Assembly (NCBI GenBank): GCA_005878685.1
Contig: VBLN01000084.1
Location: 1 to 15,137, forward strand
Direction of reading: 5' to 3'
DNA: 15,137 bases
Source: Deltaproteobacteria bacterium
Lineage (GTDB): Bacteria; Desulfobacterota; Binatia; UBA9968
Every line of letters starts with the position of its first letter. Position 1 is the stretch's first letter. The notes under the pieces were generated by a model. The model ran no database searches, was not told where the DNA came from, and worked only from the letters and a program-made list of their open reading frames with translations. Positions 1-7,699 of the stretch are shown here, in pieces. A program made the translations under genes and the position numbers.

Positions 1-259
1 GATCGGCAGCGCGCCGCTCGCTTTTTTCCGAGAGCCCGAAGAGCCGGGTCAACTCCTCCCGATCGAAACCCACTACGACTTTCTCACCTACCGTCGTGAC
101 AGGGACGTTTCGTATGCCAAGAGCCTTGAGCTCGCCCATGGCTCCCGGATCATTCTCAACATCCCGACCGTCGAAAGGAATCCCGTTTTGCGAAAGAAAC
201 TCTTTCGTGCTGCTACAGGTAAATCAGCCGGGACGGTAGTAGACTTTGACGTTCTCCAT
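1..259 (-). CDS. Glutaredoxin/NrdH-like selenoprotein (UxxC active site), 3' end beyond window
   Basis: Small thioredoxin-fold thiol oxidoreductase, probably cytoplasmic, that reduces disulfides. Read from the ATG at 259, the frame gives 86 codons to the window edge. Codon 12 (224-226) is TGA, exactly where NrdH/glutaredoxin proteins have the first cysteine of CxxC. The active site reads R-P-G-U12-F-T-C15. Coding clearly continues past the TGA with family features: F29 and D33-V34, L44 with L47-G48, the cis-proline at V52-P53-V54, and G64-F65-D66. This continuity and the hairpin just after the TGA indicate selenocysteine insertion rather than a stop. The start lies 15 bases after the VOC gene's stop, with a weak GGTGG-type ribosome site, so it is the last visible gene of that operon. 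NrdH proteins are usually about 75-85 residues; this one has a slightly longer, charged tail whose end is not seen. The alternative is a pseudogene in which Cys mutated to TGA. Confidence 0.85.
182..226 (-). promoter_or_regulatory. Bacterial SECIS-like element directly after the UGA codon
   Basis: Read on the minus strand from the UGA (226-224), the mRNA can form an upper stem CGAAAG/CUUUCG (207-202 with 196-191), six perfect pairs closing a five-base loop AGUUU. The loop starts 22 bases after the UGA and has G as its second base. Known bacterial SECIS elements place the apical loop roughly 16-37 bases after UGA with a G in the first two loop positions, so this fits. A lower stem CCUGU/ACGGG (219-215 with 186-182, one G-U pair) is separated from the upper stem by an asymmetric internal loop. 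The expected role is to bind SelB and deliver Sec-tRNA to the UGA. The hairpin lies inside coding sequence, so it also encodes residues 14-27. Folding was done by eye. Confidence 0.75.
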
Positions 260-274
260 TGAACACCACCCAAC

Positions 275-655
275 TCAGCTCTTTTTGTATCTTGCCTTGG
301 GGACGATCTCGGCGACTGTTCCGCCGGGGGCACGAAACTTCACCGGGACCACCCCGGGATCGCTGATCACTTCGCAGCCAAATTTCCGAATCTCAGCCAC
401 ATGCTTCTCCACGTCATCCACTTCAATAGCAAAGTGATGGATGCAGGGACCTAGTCCCGCGGCCTTGGCTTCGGCGGATTCCTCGCTGTCGTACTTGATC
501 AACGCGAGGTCCATCGCTCCATCTGTCAGGTGGCGCGACGTGTGGTCTCTCACTTTGCTGGTATCGGTAGGCACGAAGCCAAAAACCTTCTCATAAAATT
601 CGCTGGTCTTTTCCAAATCTTCAACCTTGAGCGCAATATGAACAATACGGGACAT
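275..655 (-). CDS. VOC-superfamily (glyoxalase/bleomycin-resistance/dioxygenase fold) protein
   Basis: A 126-residue single-module protein of the vicinal oxygen chelate superfamily, which includes glyoxalase I, epimerases, fosfomycin-resistance enzymes and extradiol dioxygenases. Two beta-alpha-beta-beta-beta units are visible, beginning near H6 (V-H-I-A-L-K-V) and near H73-H74 (I-H-H-F-A-I-E-V). Candidate metal ligands are H6, H74 and E116 (T-V-A-E-I-V-P), the usual positions. The substrate cannot be read from the sequence. The ATG at 655 is chosen because GGAGGAG lies just upstream at good spacing; an in-frame extension to 712 has no such site and would overlap the ispH stop. It lies 53 bases after the IspH fusion and 15 bases before the selenoprotein gene, so the three are probably co-transcribed. 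Confidence 0.85.
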   Translation of the reverse strand: MSRIVHIALKVEDLEKTSEFYEKVFGFVPTDTSKVRDHTSRHLTDGAMDLALIKYDSEESAEAKAAGLGPCIHHFAIEVDDVEKHVAEIRKFGCEVISDPGVVPVKFRAPGGTVAEIVPKARYKKS

Positions 656-708
656 CACTCCTCCAGTAGCACAAAGTGATTCTCCTTTAACACTCGCCCG
701 ACAGAGAA

Positions 709-2766
709 TCAAGTCATGGCTGCAACTTCGGGTGGAAGGGCAAAATGTACATCCTCCTCTACAAAACCTATGCTGGCAACCTCGGCTCCACCTTGCCTGA
801 AATAATCCGCTACCTCCTGAACCAACCGCTCCGGTACCGAAGCCCCTGAAGTAACGCCGACACGCTCAATGCCCTCCAACCATTCTGGTTTGACATCATG
901 GAAGTCGTTGACTAAGTAAGCTGGGATACCTTTGGAGCGGGCGACCCGGCAGAGCTGGTTTGAGTTCTCGCTGTTAGCTGAGCCAACGACTAGGAGCAAA
1001 TCGACCTCTCGCGCCAGCTCTTTCACTGCATCCTGGCGATTCTGCGTCGCGTAACAAATGTCGTCCTTCGATGGGGTGACCATCTTAGTAAACCTTTTTC
1101 TCAGGACCTCAATGATCTCTCGCGTATCATCGACGCTAAGAGTTGTCTGGGTCAGAACCGCGACCGTTTCTGGATCGGAAACCCTTACGCGTGCGGCTGC
1201 CGCAGTGTTGCCCACAACTTTGATGTGCTCTGGGGCCTCGCCGCTGGTCCCTAGGATTTCGTCGTGGCCCTCGTGCCCCACAAGGATGATCTGATGCCCC
1301 TGGGCGGCAAACTTCCGCACTTCGCGGTGCACCTTCTCAACTAACGGGCACGTGGCATCGATCACGACTTGAAGCTGCCTTTCTTTGGCCTCTTCCCAGA
1401 CGGCGGGAGAAACCCCGTGCGCGCTGAATACCAACCTGGCACCCCGCGGAACCTCATCAGTCGATTGGACGAACGTCACGCCCCTGCGAATAAGCCCATC
1501 AACAACGTAGCGATTGTGGACGATCTCGTGAAAGACATAGAGCGGAGAACCATACTTCTGCAGCGCCCGCTCCACGGTCTCAACGGCCATCTCCACACCA
1601 GCACAGAATCCCCGCGGTTGAGCCAGAATGACCTTTTTAACTGCCATAGACGCTTTTAATCTGGAGCAACGGAACTGCTCTGTCAACCCTAACTTTACCA
1701 GCGCAGCGATTCTCTCTGCCGCAACTTGAGCGCCATTTAACGGGACGCTCGGCCAACTCGGTTCCCTTTGTAGTAAACGCTCTAAATGGGGGCCGACTTC
1801 TCCTCGCCGCAGCTCCTCCTGCGGGACAAATTCGCTTGTCGCCCACCGCTTCAGTGCCTCTACAAGGAAAGGATACTCGGGAAAGGGACCGCGGCTGGTG
1901 TAGAGAATGGGCACCCGATGGGCAATGACGTCCGCCACGATGCCATAGCCCGGCTTGCTGACCACCGCGTCTGCCGCGCGCACAAGATCCTGATAGTGAG
2001 GCTGCGCCTCTGGAAGAACAAGAAAATTTTTGCCGCTGCTTGGGATTTCGCCGGTAGTAACAAAGAAAAACTCTCCGTACCGCTCCATTTCCTCCCAAGG
2101 CAGCCGTTTAAGCCCAAAGCCACCAAAACTCAGCAGCACGATGGTCGCTGTCGCTGGAAGGCCGGATTGTTTTCGCGCTTCGGCTTTGTCTAAAGCAGAA
2201 ACACGCGTGATCAGAGGAATAGGAATCGTCCGGGGGAAGACTCCCAAATCGCACGTAATGGGTAGGGACAAGGCTAAAGTTGCCTTGCGGTAAAAATCCT
2301 CCATTTGCCGGATGAGGGGAAGAAAGGCGGGAAACTCAGTCAAATAGGCGCGGTAGATCCAATCCCAGGTGAAATTAGCGATCGCCACCGACGGAAGGGA
2401 ACATTGCGCCGCGACTTCAAAGCAGAGAGGGGGAATATCCCCGATCACAAGGCGAATTCCTTCTCTTTGAATGAAATGCACTTCTTCGCTGATGAGCTGC
2501 GGAATCTCCCTGTACAGGGCCTGGCAAGCACCCAACGTCTCTTCGAGGTCTATCTCCAGGCTATCTCTCTGTGAGACGCCCACGTCGAGAGATCGCTTAT
2601 GATAAGAAACCGGAAGCAAGGAACTTTCAAAGAACCGTCTGGGGGTTGTGGTTGTTATATGAAGCTTGAGTTCTGGACAGGCATCTCTTAGGCTCAGGAG
2701 CACTTGACGGGAGCGGACCGCGTGGCCATAGCCGTGGCCGCTGATATAGTAGGCGATGGGTATCAA
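709..2766 (-). CDS. ispH: Glycosyltransferase-IspH fusion (4-hydroxy-3-methylbut-2-enyl diphosphate reductase C-terminal domain)
   Basis: One uninterrupted 685-codon frame. Residues 1 to about 350 resemble GT-B glycosyltransferase-like proteins related to the N-terminal part of L-arabinokinase: the start has I-S-G-H-G-Y-G-H-A, and the nucleotide-binding side has S-K-P-G-Y-G-I near residues 270-276, followed by a T-S-R-G motif. From M374 (ATG at 1647) to the end is a full-length 312-residue IspH, the last enzyme of the MEP pathway, which makes IPP and DMAPP with a 4Fe-4S cluster. Cluster cysteines C388, C473 and C571 are present, as are H417, H501, E503, S599, N601 and S643. No Shine-Dalgarno sequence precedes M374, so translation as a fusion is plausible, although separate initiation cannot be excluded. 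The start is TTG at 2766; no better start lies between it and an in-frame TAG at 2791-2793. The gene heads a minus-strand operon with the VOC and selenoprotein genes. Confidence 0.88.
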   Translation of the reverse strand: MIPIAYYISGHGYGHAVRSRQVLLSLRDACPELKLHITTTTPRRFFESSLLPVSYHKRSLDVGVSQRDSLEIDLEETLGACQALYREIPQLISEEVHFIQREGIRLVIGDIPPLCFEVAAQCSLPSVAIANFTWDWIYRAYLTEFPAFLPLIRQMEDFYRKATLALSLPITCDLGVFPRTIPIPLITRVSALDKAEARKQSGLPATATIVLLSFGGFGLKRLPWEEMERYGEFFFVTTGEIPSSGKNFLVLPEAQPHYQDLVRAADAVVSKPGYGIVADVIAHRVPILYTSRGPFPEYPFLVEALKRWATSEFVPQEELRRGEVGPHLERLLQREPSWPSVPLNGAQVAAERIAALVKLGLTEQFRCSRLKASMAVKKVILAQPRGFCAGVEMAVETVERALQKYGSPLYVFHEIVHNRYVVDGLIRRGVTFVQSTDEVPRGARLVFSAHGVSPAVWEEAKERQLQVVIDATCPLVEKVHREVRKFAAQGHQIILVGHEGHDEILGTSGEAPEHIKVVGNTAAAARVRVSDPETVAVLTQTTLSVDDTREIIEVLRKRFTKMVTPSKDDICYATQNRQDAVKELAREVDLLLVVGSANSENSNQLCRVARSKGIPAYLVNDFHDVKPEWLEGIERVGVTSGASVPERLVQEVADYFRQGGAEVASIGFVEEDVHFALPPEVAAMT

Positions 2767-2935
2767 TGGCGCTTTGCTCGAAAAACCGAGCTATGTAGAA
2801 TCGTCTGCCTTCTCAACTTCGATCTCTTCTAGCGAATCAGCGGACTGCTCGGGAATATCACTGACAAGATCTTGCAGGGATCTGGCGAAACAGGTAAGGA
2901 TTTTTTAACCCCAGAAACGAGGAGGAAAGGTGCCC

Positions 2936-3139
2936 ATGACCGGTGTCATCAAAAAAATCATAAGACAAAAGGGATATGGCTTCATCGTTCCCGACGATGG
3001 CAGCGACGAGGTCTTCTTTCACCGAGGAAGTCTGGCTCCACGCGTCCAGTTCGAAGACTTCAATGACGGAGACTCTGTCCAGTTTCAAACTCGGCGCGGC
3101 GACAAGGGACCGGTTGCCTTCGACCTAAAGCTACGTTAG
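2936..3139 (+). CDS. Cold-shock-domain protein (CspA family, divergent)
   Basis: A 67-residue single cold-shock domain, an OB-fold that binds single-stranded RNA or DNA and melts RNA structure in the cytoplasm. RNP1 is visible as K-G-Y-G-F-I (residues 12-17) and RNP2 as V-F-F-H-R-G (26-31). The usual W-F pair before RNP1 (K-W-F-N in CspA) is replaced by K-I-I, so one nucleic-acid-stacking surface is reduced. The ATG at 2936 is chosen because GGAGG at 2921-2925 lies ten bases upstream; a GTG at 2930 would extend it by two residues but sits too close to that site. It is divergent from the glycosyltransferase-IspH gene and converges with the response regulator, so it is probably monocistronic. 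No clear terminator was seen in the 44 bases that follow. Confidence 0.9.
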   Translation: MTGVIKKIIRQKGYGFIVPDDGSDEVFFHRGSLAPRVQFEDFNDGDSVQFQTRRGDKGPVAFDLKLR

Positions 3140-3183
3140 ACCCTGGCATCGAAGCCGCCTCCTATAACAGATCAGATTCTAAA

Positions 3184-3564
3184 CTACTTTTGCTTAGTTG
3201 CTGACGCAGAAACTTTATCCAGCTTCGCCTTCAGCTGCTGCAAAGTAAAGGGCTTACTCAGGACATCATTGCAGCCGGCTTCGAGGCAACTGTGCACATC
3301 TTCCCTTTGGAAAAGGACGGTCGCGGCGAGGATCGGAACATTCTTCGTCGCTGGCTCTGCCCGTATTCTGCGAGCGACCTCTCTCCCGTCAGCTCCAGCC
3401 AGCATGACATCCACGACAACTAAGTCTGGGCTTTCTCTTTTCACCTGTTCAAGCCCCTCCACACTAGTGGATGCTTCCACGACTTCATAACCCAGATGCT
3501 CAAGTTGGTGCCTCAGGATGCCTCGGTTGTCGTCGTTGTCCTCAATAATTAAAACTTTAGCCAT
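3184..3564 (-). CDS. Single-domain response regulator (CheY-like receiver)
   Basis: A 126-residue receiver domain with no output domain. The acidic pocket E8-D9 follows the first strand (K-V-L-I-I-E-D). D52 in V-V-D-V-M is the phospho-acceptor, T82 is the switch threonine and K104 in S-K-P-F is the conserved lysine. Such proteins are phosphorylated by a histidine kinase and act through protein contacts, in phosphorelays or as polar-localisation or motility regulators. No kinase gene is nearby, so its partner is unknown. The ATG at 3564 starts the conserved first strand; a TTG at 3579 would add five residues and is less likely. The ribosome site is weak. It ends with a short Lys/Gln-rich tail. 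Confidence 0.9.
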   Translation of the reverse strand: MAKVLIIEDNDDNRGILRHQLEHLGYEVVEASTSVEGLEQVKRESPDLVVVDVMLAGADGREVARRIRAEPATKNVPILAATVLFQREDVHSCLEAGCNDVLSKPFTLQQLKAKLDKVSASATKQK

Positions 3565-3809
3565 ATAAGGCTCTGTCAAAACCGCGGTTCAGGTGTCAAC
3601 GAATCGAAAAGAGAATATTGGCAGTTCCGTTGCTCCTGCTAAGAGGTTAACACGATCATCGTTAAACGGCAAAAAGAAACATTCGGATTGACAACGGAGA
3701 TCGTATAAGCGCTCCCTCCCTTTATCTTTCCGACCCAGGGTGTTATAGGTTGCTAAGTAGGCTTAATCAGCTCTTGCGCTATAAGACCTCGAGCGACCGG
3801 AGGCGTCTC

Positions 3810-4802
3810 GTGCGAGCCAGGATCGTACTCACACTTCTTTTCTTTTCGCTAGTGAAACCTTTCCCTGCCCACTCTCAGACCCACTCAACCACCTACGTAG
3901 GGCTCGTCTCCATTACTCCTTCCAATGCACCTGTCTTGGCGGCTTCAGATGGAGGCTATTTTAAAAAATATGGAATCGACGTAAAGCCCCTGGTCATGTC
4001 GGGATCCTCCACCGCTATAGCCGCGTTGCTTTCCGGAGATGTAGGCTTCATCACCATCGCTGGCTCAGGACTCATCAACGCCTATCTTGGCGGCAGGGAC
4101 GCGGTGATGATCGCCGGGCTTATAAACTTCGCCCCGTATGATCTGATCGTATCCAAAGAAATCCGCAGAATCGAGGAACTGAAGGGGAAGAAGCTCGGGA
4201 TCGCTCGCTTTGGAGGATCGGCCGATTTTCTCGCCCGCTGGGGACTGGAGAAAAACGGACTAAAACCGGGAAAAGATGTGACGATCCTTCAAACAGGAGG
4301 AAATGCGGAACGAATGGCGGCGGTCTCTCAAGGTGCTATCCAAGCCACCCTTTTGGAACAGGCCTTTGCTTACCAGGCCAAGAAGGCCGGCTTTCGCTCT
4401 TTAATGGACTATTCCACGGTCGGGTTGGACTATCAGCACAGCGGCATCGGCACGACGTTATCCTTTGTGGAAAAAAACCGGGACCTCGCAATCCGATTCC
4501 TCAAGGCCTTAATAGAAGGGAACCATAGATTCAAGACAGATCGGCCCTTTGGCATGAAAGTGCTGGAAAGACACCTACGGGTATCGGACGTGGACATCAT
4601 CCAATCGGCCTATGACTACTACGCACCGAAAATTCCAACAGATCTCCATGTTAACATCAAAGGGATGAAATTCCTGCTCGATACGACGGCCGAAACCAAT
4701 CCCAAGGCTAAGAGCGTCAAGCCAGAGGCCGTTGCCGTAAACTCCCTGATTCAGGAGATCGAAGCGAGCGGCTTTATCAAGCAGGTCGCGTCCACCAAGT
4801 AG
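3810..4802 (+). CDS. Secreted ABC-type substrate-binding protein (NMT1/SsuA/TauA-like)
   Basis: A 330-residue periplasmic binding protein of the NMT1/THI5-like group (nitrate, taurine, sulfonate and pyrimidine binders). The GTG at 3810 is chosen over the TTG at 3750 because GGAGG at 3799-3803 sits six bases before it, and because it yields a clean signal peptide: basic R2/R4, a hydrophobic core at 5-15 and a likely A-H-S|Q cleavage near residue 22. There is no lipobox cysteine. The mature part shows the family pattern: an early strand followed by [20 protein letters not shown], and E-L-K-G-K-K-L-G-I near the middle. The ligand cannot be deduced. No permease or ATPase gene is adjacent. It resembles the binding protein at 12477-13469, which has the same length. 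The DUF255 gene follows 40 bases later on the same strand. Confidence 0.88.
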   Translation: MRARIVLTLLFFSLVKPFPAHSQTHSTTYVGLVSITPSNAPVLAASDGGYFKKYGIDVKPLVMSGSSTAIAALLSGDVGFITIAGSGLINAYLGGRDAVMIAGLINFAPYDLIVSKEIRRIEELKGKKLGIARFGGSADFLARWGLEKNGLKPGKDVTILQTGGNAERMAAVSQGAIQATLLEQAFAYQAKKAGFRSLMDYSTVGLDYQHSGIGTTLSFVEKNRDLAIRFLKALIEGNHRFKTDRPFGMKVLERHLRVSDVDIIQSAYDYYAPKIPTDLHVNIKGMKFLLDTTAETNPKAKSVKPEAVAVNSLIQEIEASGFIKQVASTK

Positions 4803-4842
4803 CTATGCCTTTGTTCTCTTTCTTTTCCTTGCCGGAGGGCAG

Positions 4843-6891
4843 ATGTTTGCCAACCGCCTGATCCACGAAACCAGTCCATACCTCCTGCAGCACGCGCACA
4901 ATCCAGTGGATTGGTATCCCTGGGGTGAGGAGGCGTTTGATAAAGCCAAAGAAGAGAACAAACCGATCCTTCTGAGTATCGGCTACTCCGCCTGCCACTG
5001 GTGTCATGTCATGGAAAAGGAGTCGTTTGAAAGCGAAGCGATCGCTGCCCTGATGAACGAACATTTTGTCAACATCAAGGTAGATCGAGAAGAGCGGCCG
5101 GACCTCGATGAGATTTATATGAATGCCGTCCAGATGCTGACCGGCCGCGGCGGCTGGCCCATGACTGTCTTTCTCACACCAGAAAGAAAGCCCTTTTTTG
5201 GCGGCACCTATTTCCCTCCAGAGGACCGCCATGGCATGCCCGGCTTCCCCAAGATCCTGCAGGCTGTTGCCCAGGCTTATCGCGACCGGCCCCAAGATGT
5301 ACAGAAAAGCGTTGAACAGATCCTCGCTGCCTTGAACCGCCTGACGGAAATTAGCGAGAGTGCGGAGCCCTTTTCCCCCGATGCTATCCAAAAGGCAGCG
5401 GATCAGCTATCGCCGGCGTACGATCCGGACTACGGCGGCTTTGGACGAGCGCCTAAGTTCCCTAATGCGGGTGTCTTCGACCTTTTTTTGCGCTGCTACC
5501 GTTCCTCCAAAGAACGACGATACTTGGAAATGGTGACGCACACCCTGACCAAGATGGCTGAGGGGGGCATCTATGACCATCTTGGCGGTGGTTTCCACCG
5601 TTACTCAGTCGATGAAAAATGGCTGGTCCCCCATTTTGAGAAGATGCTTTACGACAACGCCCAGCTGATCCGGATTTATGTCGACGTCTTTCGTATCACG
5701 CAGGACCCTATTTTCAGACGAGTCGTCGAGGAGACCTTAACCTATTTGCTACGGGAGATGCTTCACTCCGAAGGCGGCTTTTACTCCACACAAGACGCCG
5801 ATAGCGAAGGGGAGGAAGGAAGGTTCTTCGTCTGGGAATATGACGAAGTTATCAAGATCTTGGGCGAGGAGACCGGCGAGATCTTTTCCCGCATCTATGA
5901 CGTCAGCGAGCTGGGCAATTTCGAAGGGAAGAACATTCTTCATCCGATCCTCCAACCCGAGCAGGCAGCGAAATTTTTCGGGAAAGAGATTAAAGAGATC
6001 GAAAATCTCATTGCTGAGGCCAAAGCGAAGCTTCTTCAAGAGAGAGAAAAGCGGGTCAAGCCATTCCGAGACGAAAAGATTTTGACTTCTTGGAACGGGC
6101 TGATGCTTTCCGGCTTGGCCGAAGCGTACAAGACGATCGGAGAGGAGCGGTACCGGAAGGCTGCAGAAAAAACTGTCGAGTTTATCTTCGCCCAGATGTT
6201 CCGGGAAGGATATCTTCTTCATACTTACAGAGACGGTCAAGCGAAACTTTACGGCTACCTCGATGATTACGCGTTCTTAGCCGGAGGTCTGTTAGATCTC
6301 TACGAGGCTACTTTCGATCGCTCGCTTCTGAAGCGGGCTGTTCAACTGACAGAAACTATGATTAACGAATTTTGGGATGATGTGGAGGGTGGCTTTTTTT
6401 ATACCGGCAAGTCCCATGAGCAACTGATCAGCCGGACGAAACCCGCCTTTGACGCGTCCGTTCCGTCGGGCAACTCCATTGCCACCCAGATTCTCCTAAG
6501 GATTTATCACTATACGGGCGAAGAGAACTATCTTCGAAGAGCGGAACGGACACTGCGCATTTACTACAATGCCATGATGCAGCAGCCGTTCGGCTTTGCC
6601 CATATGTTTGGGGCGCTCGACTTTTATCTGCAGAAGCCAAAAGAGATAGTCGTGGTAGGAGAAAAAGAAAAGCTGGCCACATGGGAGCTCATAAAGAAGC
6701 TCCACTCCCTCTATGTGCCCAACAAGACCTTAAAGCTTGTCGAGCCCGGAGAGCCCCTGGGAAAAGTCTCTCCTATTCTGGAAGGGAAAACCCAACTGAA
6801 CGGTAAACCTACTGTTTATGTATGTCAGAATTTTACCTGCTCCCTGCCTATGACCCACTGGGAAGAGTTGAGAGGGTCATTGGACGGGTAG
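4843..6891 (+). CDS. DUF255/YyaL thioredoxin-domain protein (SPATA20-like)
   Basis: A 682-residue cytoplasmic protein of the widely conserved YyaL/SSP411/SPATA20 family. The N-terminal part (about 1-165) is a thioredoxin-like domain with the family signature around residues 13-27 ([14 protein letters not shown]) and the redox motif C51-H-W-C54, followed by K-V-D-R-E-E-R-P-D. The remainder is an alpha/alpha toroid resembling N-acylglucosamine 2-epimerase and six-hairpin glycosidase folds, with motifs such as [12 protein letters not shown] and T-S-W-N-G-L-M. The biochemical role of the family is not settled; a redox or sugar-related function is inferred only from the folds. Length is typical. 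The ATG at 4843 has GGAGGG three bases upstream, a short spacing, but it matches the family's N-terminus. Its 3' end overlaps the end of the opposing parB gene by 15 bases. Confidence 0.93.
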   Translation: MFANRLIHETSPYLLQHAHNPVDWYPWGEEAFDKAKEENKPILLSIGYSACHWCHVMEKESFESEAIAALMNEHFVNIKVDREERPDLDEIYMNAVQMLTGRGGWPMTVFLTPERKPFFGGTYFPPEDRHGMPGFPKILQAVAQAYRDRPQDVQKSVEQILAALNRLTEISESAEPFSPDAIQKAADQLSPAYDPDYGGFGRAPKFPNAGVFDLFLRCYRSSKERRYLEMVTHTLTKMAEGGIYDHLGGGFHRYSVDEKWLVPHFEKMLYDNAQLIRIYVDVFRITQDPIFRRVVEETLTYLLREMLHSEGGFYSTQDADSEGEEGRFFVWEYDEVIKILGEETGEIFSRIYDVSELGNFEGKNILHPILQPEQAAKFFGKEIKEIENLIAEAKAKLLQEREKRVKPFRDEKILTSWNGLMLSGLAEAYKTIGEERYRKAAEKTVEFIFAQMFREGYLLHTYRDGQAKLYGYLDDYAFLAGGLLDLYEATFDRSLLKRAVQLTETMINEFWDDVEGGFFYTGKSHEQLISRTKPAFDASVPSGNSIATQILLRIYHYTGEENYLRRAERTLRIYYNAMMQQPFGFAHMFGALDFYLQKPKEIVVVGEKEKLATWELIKKLHSLYVPNKTLKLVEPGEPLGKVSPILEGKTQLNGKPTVYVCQNFTCSLPMTHWEELRGSLDG

Positions 6892-7699
6892 CTGGACGGT
6901 CATTGCCTGCACAATCCGGTCCAAATCTGCCAAGGAGTAGTAGTCGATCTCGATCCTGCCTCTGGCAGCCTTTGCTCGATGCACAATCCGCACCTTTGTG
7001 CCCAAACCGCGCTGCAACCTTTCCACCAGGGAGCGTAGATCAGAATCTAGGGACGCAGCCTCTCTTCGCCTCCTTGGTCCCGTTTTGAGGCGCTGGACTA
7101 ATCTCTCAGTTTCGCGGGTGGAAAGTTGCTTCGCTATGGCTTCGCGCGCCGCTGTAAGAATCAGCGCCTCGCGCTGCAATCCCAGTAAGGCCCTCGCTTG
7201 GCCTGCAGGAAGCTTGCCCTGCGCCACCTCCTGTTGAAGCCGGACGACTTTTCCCCACCCTAGATGCGATCTCCTCTTGGCTCCATTGGAACTCTTCCTG
7301 AAGCCGTTGATAAGCGCCCGCTTCCTCCATGGGATTGAGATCCTCCCTCTGGATGTTTTCAATCAAGGCAAGCTGCAAGGTTTCGTTGTCGGTCGCGTCT
7401 CGCACCACCACCGGCACCTTGCTTAATCCAGCCCTTATCGCCGCGCGCAGACGCCGCTCGCCAGCGATCAGCTCATATCCATTTCCGTTCTGTCGGCGGA
7501 CCAAAAGCGGCTGAATGATTCCTTTCTCCCGTATAGAGGTCGCCAGCTCTTCTATGGTCGCATCGTCAAATGACCGCCGCGGCTGCAACCGGTTGGGCGC
7601 AATTCTTTCTACTTCGACTTCAAGAGCAGGTGATTCCTTGGTTGTGGGCACATCCGGGATCAGCGCACTCAGCCCTTTACCCAATCCTTTTTTCAACAT
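6877..7699 (-). pseudogene. parB: parB (Spo0J), chromosome-partition CTPase/DNA-binding protein, frameshifted in the HTH
   Basis: ParB binds parS, spreads by CTP-dependent clamping and recruits ParA and SMC for origin segregation. From the ATG at 7699 (AGGAGG nine bases upstream) the frame gives L-G-K-G-L-S-A-L-I, the CTP-binding box G80-E-R-R-L-R-A86, box II N115-I-Q-R-E-D-L-N-P and the start of the HTH (W-S-Q-E-E-I-A-S-R-V-G-K-S-R-P to residue 153). The family sequence then stops and resumes in another frame as Q-Q-E-V-A-Q-G-K-L, continuing through the C-terminal dimerisation domain to the stop at 6877. The break is at about 7236-7241. By comparison with the family about 41 bases (2 modulo 3) are missing, removing the DNA-recognition region of the HTH. 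As written no full ParB can be made. An assembly or sequencing error is the main alternative. The start overlaps the end of parA by 23 bases. Confidence 0.82.

Noticed and set aside
88..333. Open frame of 81 codons on the minus strand at the left end
   Set aside because: It is the shifted shadow of the selenoprotein and the end of the VOC gene; its peptide shows no family features, while the frame through the TGA does.
1637..2193. Long overlapping open frames on both strands inside the glycosyltransferase region
   Set aside because: They are shadows of the glycosyltransferase-IspH frame, with low-complexity peptides and no recognisable domain.
2756..2908. Plus-strand ORF of about 50 codons before the cold-shock gene
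   Set aside because: The peptide is serine-rich without family features and there is no ribosome site; the opposite strand looks more coding-like.
3688..3709. TTGACA followed by TATAAG upstream of the first binding-protein gene
   Set aside because: The spacer is only 10 bases, too short for a sigma70 promoter.
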